64,000 nucleotides of DNA from Polaribacter sp. Hel1_85 (GTDB lineage: Bacteria > Bacteroidota > Bacteroidia > Flavobacteriales > Flavobacteriaceae), in assembly GCF_000766795.1 (NCBI RefSeq), contig NZ_JPDS01000001.1:377001-441000 (forward strand), given 5' to 3'. Under the pieces are notes generated by a model. That model was not told where the DNA came from. It was given only the letters and a program-made list of their open reading frames with translations, and did no database searches. Position 1 is the stretch's first letter, and every line of letters begins with the position of its first letter. The position numbers and the translations under genes are program-made. Positions 26,194 through 35,708 of this stretch are shown piece by piece.

Positions 26194-26489
26194 TGAATAG
26201 TATTGAAGAAATTAAAACATTGCTTTATAGAAATAAGCTAAGACTTGCACAAGAATTAAAGCAAAGTAAAGAAGCGGTTTCATTAATTAAAAAGGCTACA
26301 CATTCTAATTTATCAGAAGAAGAAAAAGAGAAAATTAAAGTTCAATTATTAGATATTTGCAAAGCAATTCCTTCATTGGCAGTGTTTTTACTTCCGGGTG
26401 GCGCTTTGCTATTACCACTTTTAATTAAACTAATTCCAGATATTTTGCCTTCAGCATTTCAAGAAGATCTACCAAAAGATAAAAAATAA
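26193..26489 (+). CDS. Small LETM1-like membrane protein
   Basis: 98 residues. The segment 55-90 (ICKAIPSLAVFLLPGG, then LLLPLLIKLIPDILPSAFQ) closely follows the conserved core of mitochondrial LETM1, in which a proline-flanked membrane helix precedes LLPVxLKLFPNMLPSTF. A helical amino-terminal part precedes it. LETM1 is linked to cation/proton exchange in mitochondria; bacterial relatives are usually larger. Here only the minimal core exists, with one membrane helix (about 59-84). It is translationally coupled to proline dehydrogenase through TAATG, which suggests a role tied to that membrane enzyme (inference). Confidence 0.65.
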   Translation: MNSIEEIKTLLYRNKLRLAQELKQSKEAVSLIKKATHSNLSEEEKEKIKVQLLDICKAIPSLAVFLLPGGALLLPLLIKLIPDILPSAFQEDLPKDKK

Positions 26490-26490
26490 T

Positions 26491-26605
26491 TTGGGCGTTA
26501 CCACGTAGAAAAAACGTGGTCGTGCTTTTCGTTTCAAGTCCTCGTTCGTAAACTCACTGTGGGCTTTCCACTACAATCACTAACGCAACTATTTGCTAGC
26601 TTTCA
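26491..26605 (+). repeat. Dispersed repeat family A, diverged copy 2
   Basis: It starts TTGGGCGTTACCACG and ends CACTAACGCAACTATTTGCTAGC. ACCACGT (26500-26506) pairs with ACGTGGT (26514-26520), and GCGTTA (26495-26500) with TAACGC (26581-26586). The tail CACTACAATCA...TTTGCTAGCTTT is shared with the copy at 43131-43163. Confidence 0.7.
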
Positions 26606-26672
26606 GAGAGTCAATAATTTATAGCAAATCAAAAAAAAAATATAGAATAGTGATAAATCACTTTTAAACAAC

Positions 26673-26680
26673 TACTTTTG
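26673..26680 (+). promoter_or_regulatory. -7 promoter element of typA
   Basis: TACTTTTG is an exact TAnnTTTG match, 22 bp before ATG 26703. Confidence 0.7.
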
Positions 26681-26702
26681 CACGAAATTTAAGAATTTAC
26701 AA

Positions 26703-28475
26703 ATGCAGCCAATTAGAAACATCGCTATTATAGCCCACGTCGATCACGGAAAGACAACTTTAGTAGATAAAATTATAGATCAAGCAAAAATCTTAGACGA
26801 TCGTAAAGAACGTACAGATTTATTGTTAGATAATAATGATTTAGAGCGTGAAAGAGGAATTACTATTCTTTCTAAAAACGTTTCTGTAAACTATAAGAAC
26901 ACAAAAATCAATGTAATTGATACTCCTGGTCACGCCGATTTTGGAGGAGAAGTAGAACGTGTTTTAAAAATGGCTGATGGTGTTTTATTATTAGTTGATG
27001 CTTTTGAAGGGCCAATGCCACAAACTCGTTTTGTATTAGGGAAGGCCTTAGAATTAGGATTAACACCTATTGTTGTTGTAAATAAAGTAGATAAAGAAAA
27101 CTGTACACCTGATTTAGTTCATGAAAAAGTTTTTGATTTAATGTTTGCATTAGAAGCTACAGAAGAACAATTAGACTTTACTACTATCTATGGTTCTGCA
27201 AAGAACAACTGGATGAGTACAGATTGGAAAAACGAAACTGATAATATTGTACCTTTATTAGATGCTGTATTAGAATCTATTCCAGAAACAAAATACAATG
27301 AAGGAACTCCACAAATGCAAATTACTTCTTTAGACTTTTCTTCTTTTACAGGTAGAATTGCTATTGGACGTGTGTTTAGAGGAGACTTAGTTGCAGGTAA
27401 AGACTACATGTTATGTAAAGCAGATGGTTCTACTAAAAAAGTAAGAATTAAAGAATTACACGTTTTTGAAGGAATGGGTAAAGTAAAAGTAGATACTGTA
27501 CCTTGTGGAGATATTTGTGCAATTACTGGTGTTGAAGGATTTGAAATTGGTGATACAATTGCAGATTTAGAAAACCCAGAAGCATTACCAAGAACAGAAA
27601 TTGACCAACCTACAATGAGTATGTTGTTTACAATTAACAATTCTCCTTTCTTTGGTAAAGAAGGTAAATTTGTAACATCTCGTCACTTAAGAGATCGTTT
27701 ATTTAAGGAATTAGAAAAAAACTTAGCATTAAAAGTTGAAACTACTGATAGTGAAGATAAATTTAACGTTTTCGGACGTGGAGTTTTACACTTATCTGTT
27801 TTAATTGAAACAATGCGTAGAGAAGGATATGAATTACAAGTGGGAAGACCACAAGTAATTATTAAAGAAATAGATGGTAAGAAACATGAGCCAATGGAAA
27901 CATTGTCTATTGATGTTCCTGAAGAAATGGCTTCTAAAGCAATTAATTTAGTATCTCTTAGAAAGGGTGATTTATTAATTATGGAACCAAAAGGAGATTT
28001 ACAGCATTTAGAATTTACTATTCCTTCTAGGGGATTAATTGGTTTAAGAAATAGAATCTTAACAGCAACTGCTGGTACAGCAATTATTAACCACCGTTTT
28101 TCTGAATATGGACCTTATAAAGGAGACTTTACTGAAGAAGTAAAAGGAGCAATTGTTTCTTCTGCAGCAGGTAAAGCAACTGCTTATGCATTAAACCGTT
28201 TACAAGATAGAGGACGTTTCTTTATTGATATTAACCAAGAAATTTATATTGGTCAAGTAATTGGAGAAAATAGTAAGGATACAGATTTAGCTGTAAATTT
28301 AATTAAAGGAAAACAATTAACAAATATGCGTAAATCTGGTACAGATGATGCTATGAAAATTGCTCCAAAAGTAGATTTTTCTTTAGAAGAAAACATGGAA
28401 TACATTAAAGCAGATGAGTATTTAGAAGTTACTCCAGAAAGCTTACGTATGCGTAAAATTACTTTTAAAGCATAA
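26703..28475 (+). CDS. typA: Translational GTPase TypA/BipA
   Basis: 590 residues, close to the usual ~600. The GTPase domain shows G1 AHVDHGKTT, switch motif RGITI, G3 [16 protein letters not shown]4 NKVDK and GSAKN. Domains of the EF-G type follow, with the TypA-specific C-terminal region containing [14 protein letters not shown] and [19 protein letters not shown]. BipA binds ribosomes and supports 50S assembly and stress adaptation, especially at low temperature. It is monocistronic with its own promoter and terminator. Confidence 0.97.
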   Translation: MQPIRNIAIIAHVDHGKTTLVDKIIDQAKILDDRKERTDLLLDNNDLERERGITILSKNVSVNYKNTKINVIDTPGHADFGGEVERVLKMADGVLLLVDAFEGPMPQTRFVLGKALELGLTPIVVVNKVDKENCTPDLVHEKVFDLMFALEATEEQLDFTTIYGSAKNNWMSTDWKNETDNIVPLLDAVLESIPETKYNEGTPQMQITSLDFSSFTGRIAIGRVFRGDLVAGKDYMLCKADGSTKKVRIKELHVFEGMGKVKVDTVPCGDICAITGVEGFEIGDTIADLENPEALPRTEIDQPTMSMLFTINNSPFFGKEGKFVTSRHLRDRLFKELEKNLALKVETTDSEDKFNVFGRGVLHLSVLIETMRREGYELQVGRPQVIIKEIDGKKHEPMETLSIDVPEEMASKAINLVSLRKGDLLIMEPKGDLQHLEFTIPSRGLIGLRNRILTATAGTAIINHRFSEYGPYKGDFTEEVKGAIVSSAAGKATAYALNRLQDRGRFFIDINQEIYIGQVIGENSKDTDLAVNLIKGKQLTNMRKSGTDDAMKIAPKVDFSLEENMEYIKADEYLEVTPESLRMRKITFKA

Positions 28476-28495
28476 TTTTAATCTTTATATAAAAT

Positions 28496-28530
28496 AAAAA
28501 AAGCTCAAGTTTAAAACTTGAGCTTTTTTT
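28496..28530. terminator. Terminator after typA, probably bidirectional
   Basis: AAAAAAAGCTCAAGTTT pairs with AAACTTGAGCTTTTTTT. Both strands carry a T-run; the convergent HAD gene ends 37 bp away. Confidence 0.92.
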
Positions 28531-28566
28531 GTATGTAATTTAATGAACTAGGGTAGTACTTATATA

Positions 28567-29223
28567 TTAAATAAGTTTTATTAATCTTTTAAAATTATTA
28601 ATAATAAAATCTGCATTTTCTAAAGTTTGATCTTCTGCCATTGGATTTTTATATCCAATTACATAAATACCAGCATCATTTGCTGCTTTTACACCATTAT
28701 CCGAATCTTCTATAACAATACAGTTTTCTTTTGGTGTATTTCCTAAAATAGCCGCTTTTTCAAATATTTCTGGATGAGGTTTTGATTCTGATAAATCTGC
28801 ACCACTAATTTTAGCGGTAAAATATTGATTTAAATTGAATCTATTAAAAACTCTATCAATATTAACCATTGCAGAAGAGGATGCTAAAACCAATATCAAA
28901 TCTTTATTAAAACAATATTTAATCAAGTTTTCGACGCCTTTTACTAAATGTAAAGTTGGATCATTTTCAAAGAAATTTACATATCTTTTTCTTTTGTTTA
29001 AAACCAATTCTTCTGGATCTATATCTAACTTAAAATGTGCTACTAATTTCTGAAAAGCATTTATAGTAGATGAACCCGTTAAGGTTTTATACAATTCATC
29101 AGAAACATTAACTCCAATAGAATTAAAGGTTTCGTAATATGCTTTTTTATGGATTTCTTCAGAATCTATAATAACTCCATCCATGTCAAAAATAACACAC
29201 TTTATTTCTTTTGGTAATTTCAT
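28567..29223 (-). CDS. HAD-superfamily sugar-phosphatase/phosphoglucomutase-like hydrolase
   Basis: 218 residues. HAD motifs: I FDMDGVIIDSE with both Asp residues, II VLASSS, III Lys in ESKPHPEIF, and IV VIEDSDNGVKAANDAG. The cap lies between motifs I and II, as in subfamily IA enzymes such as beta-phosphoglucomutase and 2-deoxyglucose-6-phosphatase. The exact substrate cannot be assigned. The gene starts 1 bp after the DCC-family gene, so the two form an operon driven by the promoter at 29667. Confidence 0.88.
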   Translation of the reverse strand: MKLPKEIKCVIFDMDGVIIDSEEIHKKAYYETFNSIGVNVSDELYKTLTGSSTINAFQKLVAHFKLDIDPEELVLNKRKRYVNFFENDPTLHLVKGVENLIKYCFNKDLILVLASSSAMVNIDRVFNRFNLNQYFTAKISGADLSESKPHPEIFEKAAILGNTPKENCIVIEDSDNGVKAANDAGIYVIGYKNPMAEDQTLENADFIINNFKRLIKLI

Positions 29224-29224
29224 T

Positions 29225-29641
29225 TTAATTTAAAAATTTATTTTTTAATTCTTGGGTTGGTATCATACAACTTTCTTTTTTACCAAACCATTTATAACGG
29301 TTCTTTGCAATATAATCATAGATGTAATTTCTAAAAGATTCTGGAAAAATCCAAAATAGTTGAGTTAGTTTCCAAAAGCCACTAAATTCATTCATAATTT
29401 TTAAAGCAGCAGTAGATTTTATATCATAAGAAACACCAGGTTCATATAAAATAATAGAATCAATATTTGAAACATCAATTCCTAAATGATTTACTATTTC
29501 TTTTCCTTTTTCAGATTGAATAGCAGTAAATAAAAAGACATTTTTTTTATCATATTTAATCACTTTTAAGACAGAGTTATTGCATAAATTACAAACTCCA
29601 TCAAATAAAATAATTTTTTTGTTTATAGGTAAATTAGGCAT
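29225..29641 (-). CDS. DCC-family thiol-disulfide oxidoreductase-like protein (DUF393)
   Basis: 138 residues. The family hallmark LFDGVCNLCNNSV has the D-x-x-x-C-x-x-C motif that names the family. This is followed by FLFTAIQSEKGKEI and, near the end, YRYDYIAKNRYKWFGK-like sequence. DCC proteins are predicted thioredoxin-like redox proteins of the cytosol; no substrate is established. It is first in a two-gene operon with the HAD hydrolase. Confidence 0.9.
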   Translation of the reverse strand: MPNLPINKKIILFDGVCNLCNNSVLKVIKYDKKNVFLFTAIQSEKGKEIVNHLGIDVSNIDSIILYEPGVSYDIKSTAALKIMNEFSGFWKLTQLFWIFPESFRNYIYDYIAKNRYKWFGKKESCMIPTQELKNKFLN

Positions 29642-29666
29642 TTACAGTCTTTAAATTTTAAGAAAA

Positions 29667-29674
29667 CAAAGATA
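29667..29674 (-). promoter_or_regulatory. -7 promoter element of the DCC-HAD operon
   Basis: The minus strand reads TATCTTTG, an exact TAnnTTTG match, 25 bp before ATG 29641. Confidence 0.7.
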
Positions 29675-29821
29675 GTTTATCTTTTTTTTATATTTCTTGT
29701 AACATTTATTTTAATCGCACGTCTTATATTTATACTTAAGTAAAAAGATTCTTTGTTTTAACAAAAAATTAGTAAAAGCAATCAACAGCTTTCGGTACTT
29801 TAGTTTAAAATTAACCAACGA

Positions 29822-30514
29822 ATGATTAGAATAGAAAAACTACACAAATCTTACCCAATTGGTAAAGATTCTCTACATGTTTTAAAAGGTATAGATTTAC
29901 ACATAAAAGAAGGTGAATTCGTTTCTATTATGGGGTCTTCAGGTTCAGGAAAATCAACATTATTAAATATTGTTGGTTTATTAGATGAGCATGATGAAGG
30001 AGATTATTTTTTGAATGGACAGTTAATTAAGAATTTAAATGAGAAAAAAGCAGCAATTCTAAGAAATAAGTTTTTAGGATTTGTTTTTCAATCATTTAAT
30101 TTAATTTCATACAAAACAGCTTTAGAAAATGTTGCACTTCCTTTGTATTATAAAGGAATAAACAGAAAAGATAGGTTAAAAATAGCTTTAGAATATTTAG
30201 ATAAAGTTGGTTTAAAAGCTTGGGCAAATCATTTACCAAATGAACTTTCTGGAGGTCAAAAACAGCGTGTTGCCATTGCTAGAGCTTTGGTAACAAAACC
30301 AAAAGTTGTTTTAGCAGATGAGCCAACAGGAGCATTAGATTCTACAACTACAGATTCTGTAATGGATTTATTAAAAGACATTAATGATGAAGGAATGACT
30401 GTTTTTGTAATTACGCACGAAGAAGAAGTTGCAGAACAAACCAAAAGAATTGTACGTTTAAAAGATGGTATTATTATTAGTGATGAATTAACTAAGCCAG
30501 CAAAAGCCGTTTAA
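29822..30514 (+). CDS. ABC transporter ATP-binding protein (MacB/LolD-type)
   Basis: 230 residues, a free-standing nucleotide-binding subunit. Walker A is GSSGSGKST, the signature is LSGGQKQR, Walker B VLADEPTGALD, and the H-loop lies in VITHEEE. The sequence is closest to the MacB/LolD class that drives FtsX-type permeases. Here the ATPase is not fused to the permease as it is in E. coli MacB. It is the first of four genes with 2-, 2- and 33-bp gaps that together make one exporter. Confidence 0.93.
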   Translation: MIRIEKLHKSYPIGKDSLHVLKGIDLHIKEGEFVSIMGSSGSGKSTLLNIVGLLDEHDEGDYFLNGQLIKNLNEKKAAILRNKFLGFVFQSFNLISYKTALENVALPLYYKGINRKDRLKIALEYLDKVGLKAWANHLPNELSGGQKQRVAIARALVTKPKVVLADEPTGALDSTTTDSVMDLLKDINDEGMTVFVITHEEEVAEQTKRIVRLKDGIIISDELTKPAKAV

Positions 30515-30516
30515 TT

Positions 30517-31746
30517 ATGTTTGATTTAGATCGTTGGAGAGAAATATTTCAAAGTATTAGTAAAAACAAATTACGTTCTGCGTTATCTGGTTTTACAGTT
30601 GCTTTTGCTATTTTACTATTCACTTTACTTTTTGGTATTGGTAATGGACTTCAAAATACATTTAAAAATGAGTTTGCAAAAGACGCCATGAACTCAATTT
30701 ACATATGGTCTAATTACACAACAAAAGCGTATAAAGGAAATCAAATAGGAAGAAGAATTCAATTTAAAAATGACGATTTTACTTTTTTGAAAGAAAATTT
30801 TGGAGATAAAATTCAAACGATTAGTCCAAGAATTCAAAGATCTGAAGATGTTGTTTATAAAGATGAAAAAGACAGATATACTGTAAGAGGAGTATATCCA
30901 GAGTATTATGTGTTAGAATCTGCAAAAGTTACAGAAGGAAGGTTTTTAAATTATAGAGATATAAATGAAAAAGCAAAAGTTGTAGTTATTGGTAGAATGG
31001 TTGAAAAGGATTTATTTGGTCAATTAAGTGCTTTTGGAAAACAGATAAAGATGGGGGGAATCATTTATAAAGTAATTGGTGTTTTTTCTGATCCAGGAGG
31101 AGATAGTGATGAAAGGTTTATTTACACACCATTTTCTACGATGCAAAGATTATATGGTAATAATGATTATTTAGATGAATTTGGTATTACTTATAACCCC
31201 AATTTAAGTATAGATGCAGCAATTGCTTTTGGAGTTAAAATGCAAAGAGCTTTAAAGAAAAAACACAATGTTTCACCAAATGATCAAAGAGGTATTGGTT
31301 TAAACAATTATGCTTCAGGAAACAAAGAGGTTTCTGGGATGATGTTTGGTTTAAGTATTTTAATATTAATAATTGGTTTTGGTACATTAATAGCAGGTAT
31401 TGTGGGTATTAGCAATATCATGGTATATATTGTAAAAGAAAGAACAAAAGAATTAGGAATAAGAAAAGCAGTTGGTGCAACACCAAAAGCAATAGTAGCT
31501 ATGATAATGCAAGAAGCAATGTTTATTACTGCTATTTCTGGTTACGTTGGTTTATTAATTGGAGTAGGAATTCTAGAAATTGCAGGTCCAAGTTTAGAGA
31601 AATTTTTCATTTTAAACCCAGGAGTTTCACAACCAGTAGTTATAGGTGCAACAATAATATTAATCTTAGCTGGTATGATAGCAGGGTATTTACCAGCAAA
31701 AAAAGCAGCAAGAATTAAACCAGTTGTAGCATTAAACGCAGATTAA
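30517..31746 (+). CDS. MacB-type FtsX-like ABC permease, first copy
   Basis: 409 residues with the MacB fold: one membrane helix near 20-45, a large periplasmic domain (MacB_PCD, about 45-265) and three C-terminal helices. The FtsX signature VKERTKELGIRKAVGATPKAI precedes the third helix. In mechanotransmission exporters this protein couples ATP hydrolysis to substrate movement in the periplasm, together with an adaptor and an outer-membrane channel. It is 2 bp after the ATPase. It differs considerably from the second permease, so the working unit is probably a heterodimer. Confidence 0.92.
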   Translation: MFDLDRWREIFQSISKNKLRSALSGFTVAFAILLFTLLFGIGNGLQNTFKNEFAKDAMNSIYIWSNYTTKAYKGNQIGRRIQFKNDDFTFLKENFGDKIQTISPRIQRSEDVVYKDEKDRYTVRGVYPEYYVLESAKVTEGRFLNYRDINEKAKVVVIGRMVEKDLFGQLSAFGKQIKMGGIIYKVIGVFSDPGGDSDERFIYTPFSTMQRLYGNNDYLDEFGITYNPNLSIDAAIAFGVKMQRALKKKHNVSPNDQRGIGLNNYASGNKEVSGMMFGLSILILIIGFGTLIAGIVGISNIMVYIVKERTKELGIRKAVGATPKAIVAMIMQEAMFITAISGYVGLLIGVGILEIAGPSLEKFFILNPGVSQPVVIGATIILILAGMIAGYLPAKKAARIKPVVALNAD

Positions 31747-31748
31747 TT

Positions 31749-32966
31749 ATGAAGTTTTTATTTGAAAAAGATACTTGGCAAGAAATTTATGGTAGTATTC
31801 GTAAGAATAAAACCAGAACAGCAATTACTATTTTTGGTGCTTTTTGGGGTATACTTTTATTAGTAGGTTTATTAGGCGCTGCAAAAGGAATAGAAAATAG
31901 TTTTAATAATATGTTTGGAGATTTTGCTACAAACAGTGTTTTTATGTCTGGTAATAGAACTTCAATGCCTTTTAAAGGTTTTCAAGAAGGAAGAAAAATA
32001 AATTTAAGACTTGGTGATGTTGATAAGATTCGTTCAGAAATTGATGCAGTACAATTTGTAGTTCCTAGAAATGCAACTGGAGGACAAGTTGTACATGGTT
32101 TAAAAACAGGGAATTTTACAATTTTTGGAGATTTTCCACTTTTAGATGAAGTTCAAAAAAAGAAATTAATAGAAGGTAGGTTTATTAACCAAAGTGATAT
32201 TAATGAAAATAAAAAAATCTGTGTTATTAGCGAAGGTGTTTATAAAGAATTATTTGATAAAAATGAAGATTCTATAAATACATACATAAAAATAAGTGGC
32301 ATAAACTATAAAGTAGTTGGTGTCTATGAAACAAGTCAATTTGAAGGTAAAAATAACATTCATATTCCTTTTAGCACATTTAAATTAGTGTATAATAAAG
32401 GAGATAAATTTGAATGGATGGTTGTTACTGGTAAAAAGGAGTTTGATATTGTACAAGTAGAAGCAGATGTAAAATTGTTGTTAAAGAATTTACATAAAAT
32501 TCATCCAGATGATAACAGAGCATTTAGAGGCTTTAATTTAGGAGAGAGAATAAAACAAGTAACAGGTTTTTTAACAGGAATGCAGTTTTTAACATGGTTT
32601 GTAGGTATTGCAACATTAATTGCAGGAGTTTTTGCAATTGGAAACATTTTGTTAATTACTGTAAAAGAACGAACAAAAGAAATAGGAATTAGAAGAGCTT
32701 TAGGAGCAACACCTACAAAAGTAAGACAACAAATTATTTTAGAATCCCTGTTTTTAACATTACTTGCAGGTTCTTTAGGAATTATTGCAGGAGGTGGAAT
32801 TTTAATGTTAATAGACAAGTTCGATTTATTAGTAAACCCAACAGTAAACATCCCAATAGTTTTAATTGCATATGCAGTACTTGTAATTTTAGGTACTTTA
32901 ATAGGTTTTATACCAGCTTATATGGCAACAGTAGTTAAACCAATTGACGCATTAAGAGAAGAATAA
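31749..32966 (+). CDS. MacB-type FtsX-like ABC permease, second copy
   Basis: 405 residues with the same layout as its neighbour: N-terminal helix about 25-45, periplasmic domain, and three C-terminal helices introduced by VKERTKEIGIRRALGATPTKV. The start is 2 bp after the stop of the first permease. Two different permeases with one ATPase suggest an asymmetric transporter. The substrate is unknown; peptides, lipids or antimicrobial compounds are typical. Confidence 0.92.
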   Translation: MKFLFEKDTWQEIYGSIRKNKTRTAITIFGAFWGILLLVGLLGAAKGIENSFNNMFGDFATNSVFMSGNRTSMPFKGFQEGRKINLRLGDVDKIRSEIDAVQFVVPRNATGGQVVHGLKTGNFTIFGDFPLLDEVQKKKLIEGRFINQSDINENKKICVISEGVYKELFDKNEDSINTYIKISGINYKVVGVYETSQFEGKNNIHIPFSTFKLVYNKGDKFEWMVVTGKKEFDIVQVEADVKLLLKNLHKIHPDDNRAFRGFNLGERIKQVTGFLTGMQFLTWFVGIATLIAGVFAIGNILLITVKERTKEIGIRRALGATPTKVRQQIILESLFLTLLAGSLGIIAGGGILMLIDKFDLLVNPTVNIPIVLIAYAVLVILGTLIGFIPAYMATVVKPIDALREE

Positions 32967-32999
32967 AAAATCAATTAACTAAGAATAAATAAAATATAA

Positions 33000-34109
33000 A
33001 TGAAAAAAATAATCATTTTTGGAGGAATTGCCATAGCACTAATTGCTGTATTAATTTGGTTTGGAAAAAAGAATAGTGCTTCTCCAGTAGAATTCGAAAC
33101 TGAAAAAGCTTTTAAAGCAACAATTGTTAAAAAAAGTGTTGCAACTGGTAAAGTTACTCCGTTAGAAGAAATTGAAATCAAACCTCAAATTACTGGAATA
33201 ATTGATAAAATTTTACTTTTAGAAGGTGCTAAAGTTAAAAAAGGAGATTTAATTGCAACAGTAAGAGTTGTGCCAAATGAGCAATCTTTAATTAGTGCAA
33301 AAGGTACAGTAGATAATGTAAGAATTCGTTTAAGTAATGCAAAAGTTTCTTATTTGAGAAATAAAAATCTATTTGAAAAAGGTGTTATTTCTAGAGCAGA
33401 GTATGAAGCTGTAGAATTAACTTATAACCAGGCAATGCAAGATTTAAAGAATGCTCAAAATAATTATCAAATTATTAAAAAAGGATCTTCTGGTTCTGGA
33501 GCATCTGCAAATACAAATATTATTGCACAAATGTCTGGTACAATTTTAGAAATTCCTGTTAAAGAAGGAGATCAGGTTATACAGTCTAATAACTTTAATG
33601 CAGGTACAACAATTGCTTCTATTGCAGATATGAATAAAATGATTTTTGAAGGTAAAGTTGATGAATCTGAAGTGGGTAAATTAGTAAAAGGAACAGAAAT
33701 AGAAATTGCTTTAGGTGCAATTGAAAATAAGAAATTTCCAGCAGTTTTAAATTTTATTGCTCCAAAAGGTACTGAAGAAGCAGGGGCTGTTCAATTTAAA
33801 ATTAAAGCTGATGTTTCATTAGATGATAAATATTTTATTAGAGCAGGTTATAGTGCAAACGCTGAAATTGTTTTAGAGAAAAAAGATAGTGTTTTATCAA
33901 TAAAAGAATCTTTACTTCAATTCGATAGAAAAACAGAAAAACCTTTTGTAGAAATAAAGAACGCTGAAGGTAAATTTGACAAGAAAGACATTAAATTAGG
34001 AACTTCTGATGGAGTAAATGTTGAAATTTTGGAAGGTGTAACTAAAGATGATGAAATTAAGATTTGGAATAAAACATCTAAAGAAGAAGATGAAAAAGAA
34101 AATAATTAA
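33000..34109 (+). CDS. Periplasmic adaptor subunit (MacA/HlyD-like)
   Basis: 369 residues with an N-terminal membrane anchor (about 3-22, IIIFGGIAIALIAVLIWFG) and a lipoyl half-domain (TGIIDKILLLEGAKVKKGDLIA). An alpha-helical hairpin (about 95-160) follows, then the second lipoyl half (MSGTILEIPVKEGDQV) and beta-barrel domains. It bridges the inner-membrane permeases and a TolC-like outer-membrane channel. No TolC gene is present in this operon, so the channel must be encoded elsewhere. A terminator follows. Confidence 0.92.
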   Translation: MKKIIIFGGIAIALIAVLIWFGKKNSASPVEFETEKAFKATIVKKSVATGKVTPLEEIEIKPQITGIIDKILLLEGAKVKKGDLIATVRVVPNEQSLISAKGTVDNVRIRLSNAKVSYLRNKNLFEKGVISRAEYEAVELTYNQAMQDLKNAQNNYQIIKKGSSGSGASANTNIIAQMSGTILEIPVKEGDQVIQSNNFNAGTTIASIADMNKMIFEGKVDESEVGKLVKGTEIEIALGAIENKKFPAVLNFIAPKGTEEAGAVQFKIKADVSLDDKYFIRAGYSANAEIVLEKKDSVLSIKESLLQFDRKTEKPFVEIKNAEGKFDKKDIKLGTSDGVNVEILEGVTKDDEIKIWNKTSKEEDEKENN

Positions 34110-34130
34110 TATTTTTTAGTATTAAATTTT

Positions 34131-34161
34131 AAAAAGGAACTCAATTTGAGTTCCTTTTTTT
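34131..34161 (+). terminator. Intrinsic terminator of the exporter operon
   Basis: AAAAAGGAACTCAA pairs with TTGAGTTCCTTTTT and a T-run follows. Confidence 0.92.
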
Positions 34162-34232
34162 ATTTTTATCAATTCAGACAATTAGACTAAAATGTCAGTT
34201 GGAGTACAGTATAGAACTAAATATAAATATTT

Positions 34233-35708
34233 ATGAGGTTTAAAAAAGAATACGATTTAATATGTGTTGGTGGTGGAATAATGAGTGCAACTTTAGCACT
34301 AATCACAAAATTACTGAAACCAGAAATGAATATTTTAATTGTAGAACGTTTAAATAAAGTTGCTTTAGAAAGTTCTGCTGCATGGAATAATGCAGGAACA
34401 GGTCATTCTGCTTTGTGTGAGTTAAATTATTGTCCGGAGAATGAAAACGGAAAAGTTTCCATCAAAAAAGCGATTGATATTTGTGCACAATACGAAACTT
34501 CAAAACAATTTTGGTCGTATTTAACAAACGAAGGTTTGTTAGAAAATCCTGAAGAATTTATTGCTTCTGTAAAGCATCATAGTTGGGTTTTAGGAAAAGA
34601 AAATGCAGATTATTTAGAAAGTAGATTTATAGAAATGAAAGACCATTTTATGTTCGATTCTATTGAGTTTACTCGAGAAATCGACAAAATGAAACAATGG
34701 TTTCCTTTAATTACCAAAGATAGAACTGATAATGAAATTATGGCAGCTTCTAGAATTGATAGAGGTACAGAAATGAATTATGGTTCGTTAACAGAAAAGT
34801 TGTTTCATATTTTAAAAACCGAATTTAATACACCTGTTCATTGTAATATGGAAGTGTTAGATATAGATCCTGATACAGATTTAGATTGGACTGTAGAAAT
34901 AAAGAATTTAAAGACAAAAAAAGTACATCAATTAGAAGCAGAACATGTTTTTATTGGAGCAGGAGGAGGAAGTTTATTATTACTACAGAAAGTAGAAATT
35001 GATGAAAAAGAAGGCTATGGAGGTTTTCCTGTAAGTGGAGAATGGTTGGTTTGTAAAAACGAAGAAATTATAAAAAAGCACAATGCAAAAGTATATTCTA
35101 AAGCAGGAATTGGAGATCCACCAATGTCTACACCACATTTAGATACACGTTATATTGATGGAAAACGTCAATTAATGTTTGGTCCTTTTGCTGGTTTTAG
35201 TCCGAAGTTTTTAAAAGAAGGTTCTCATTTAGATTTGTTTAAATCCATTCAGTTTGATAATATTCCTTCTATGTTTGGTGCTTTTTGGCATAATTTACCA
35301 TTAACTCAATATTTAATCGAGCAAGTTTTAATGAGTAAAGAAGACAGAATGGATTCTTTACGAAAGTTTGTAAAAGATGCCAAAAATGAAGATTGGGAAG
35401 TTGTAAAAGCAGGACAAAGAGTTCAAATTATTAAAAAGGATGAATTTGAAGGTGGAAAATTACAATTTGGTACAGAAGTAATTTCTAGTAAAGATGGAAG
35501 TATTACGTGTTTGTTAGGTGCTTCTCCTGGAGCTTCAACAGCAACTTCTATAATGTTAGAAGTAATTGAAAAAGCTTTTCCAGAATTGATGAATTCATCC
35601 GAAGGAAAAGAAAAATTAAAACAAATGGTACCTTTTTATAAAACAGAAATTACCAAAGAATTGTTTGAAAAAGAATTGGAAAAGAGTAAGGTTTCTTTGG
35701 GATTGTAA
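34233..35708 (+). CDS. mqo: Malate:quinone oxidoreductase
   Basis: 491 residues. The FAD-binding motif VGGGIMSATLA at the N-terminus and ESSAAWNNAGTGHSALCELNY match the Mqo family, as does the C-terminal LLGASPGASTATSIMLE. Mqo is a peripheral membrane flavoenzyme that oxidises malate to oxaloacetate and passes electrons to quinone, replacing or complementing NAD-dependent malate dehydrogenase in the TCA cycle. Length is normal. The stop codon directly abuts the stop codon of the convergent gene, with no terminator between. Confidence 0.96.
   Translation: MRFKKEYDLICVGGGIMSATLALITKLLKPEMNILIVERLNKVALESSAAWNNAGTGHSALCELNYCPENENGKVSIKKAIDICAQYETSKQFWSYLTNEGLLENPEEFIASVKHHSWVLGKENADYLESRFIEMKDHFMFDSIEFTREIDKMKQWFPLITKDRTDNEIMAASRIDRGTEMNYGSLTEKLFHILKTEFNTPVHCNMEVLDIDPDTDLDWTVEIKNLKTKKVHQLEAEHVFIGAGGGSLLLLQKVEIDEKEGYGGFPVSGEWLVCKNEEIIKKHNAKVYSKAGIGDPPMSTPHLDTRYIDGKRQLMFGPFAGFSPKFLKEGSHLDLFKSIQFDNIPSMFGAFWHNLPLTQYLIEQVLMSKEDRMDSLRKFVKDAKNEDWEVVKAGQRVQIIKKDEFEGGKLQFGTEVISSKDGSITCLLGASPGASTATSIMLEVIEKAFPELMNSSEGKEKLKQMVPFYKTEITKELFEKELEKSKVSLGL

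Noticed and set aside
34131..34161. Riboswitch or attenuator upstream of mqo
   Set aside because: The hairpin is a plain terminator with a T-run directly after the exporter operon; no ligand-binding fold is visible before mqo.
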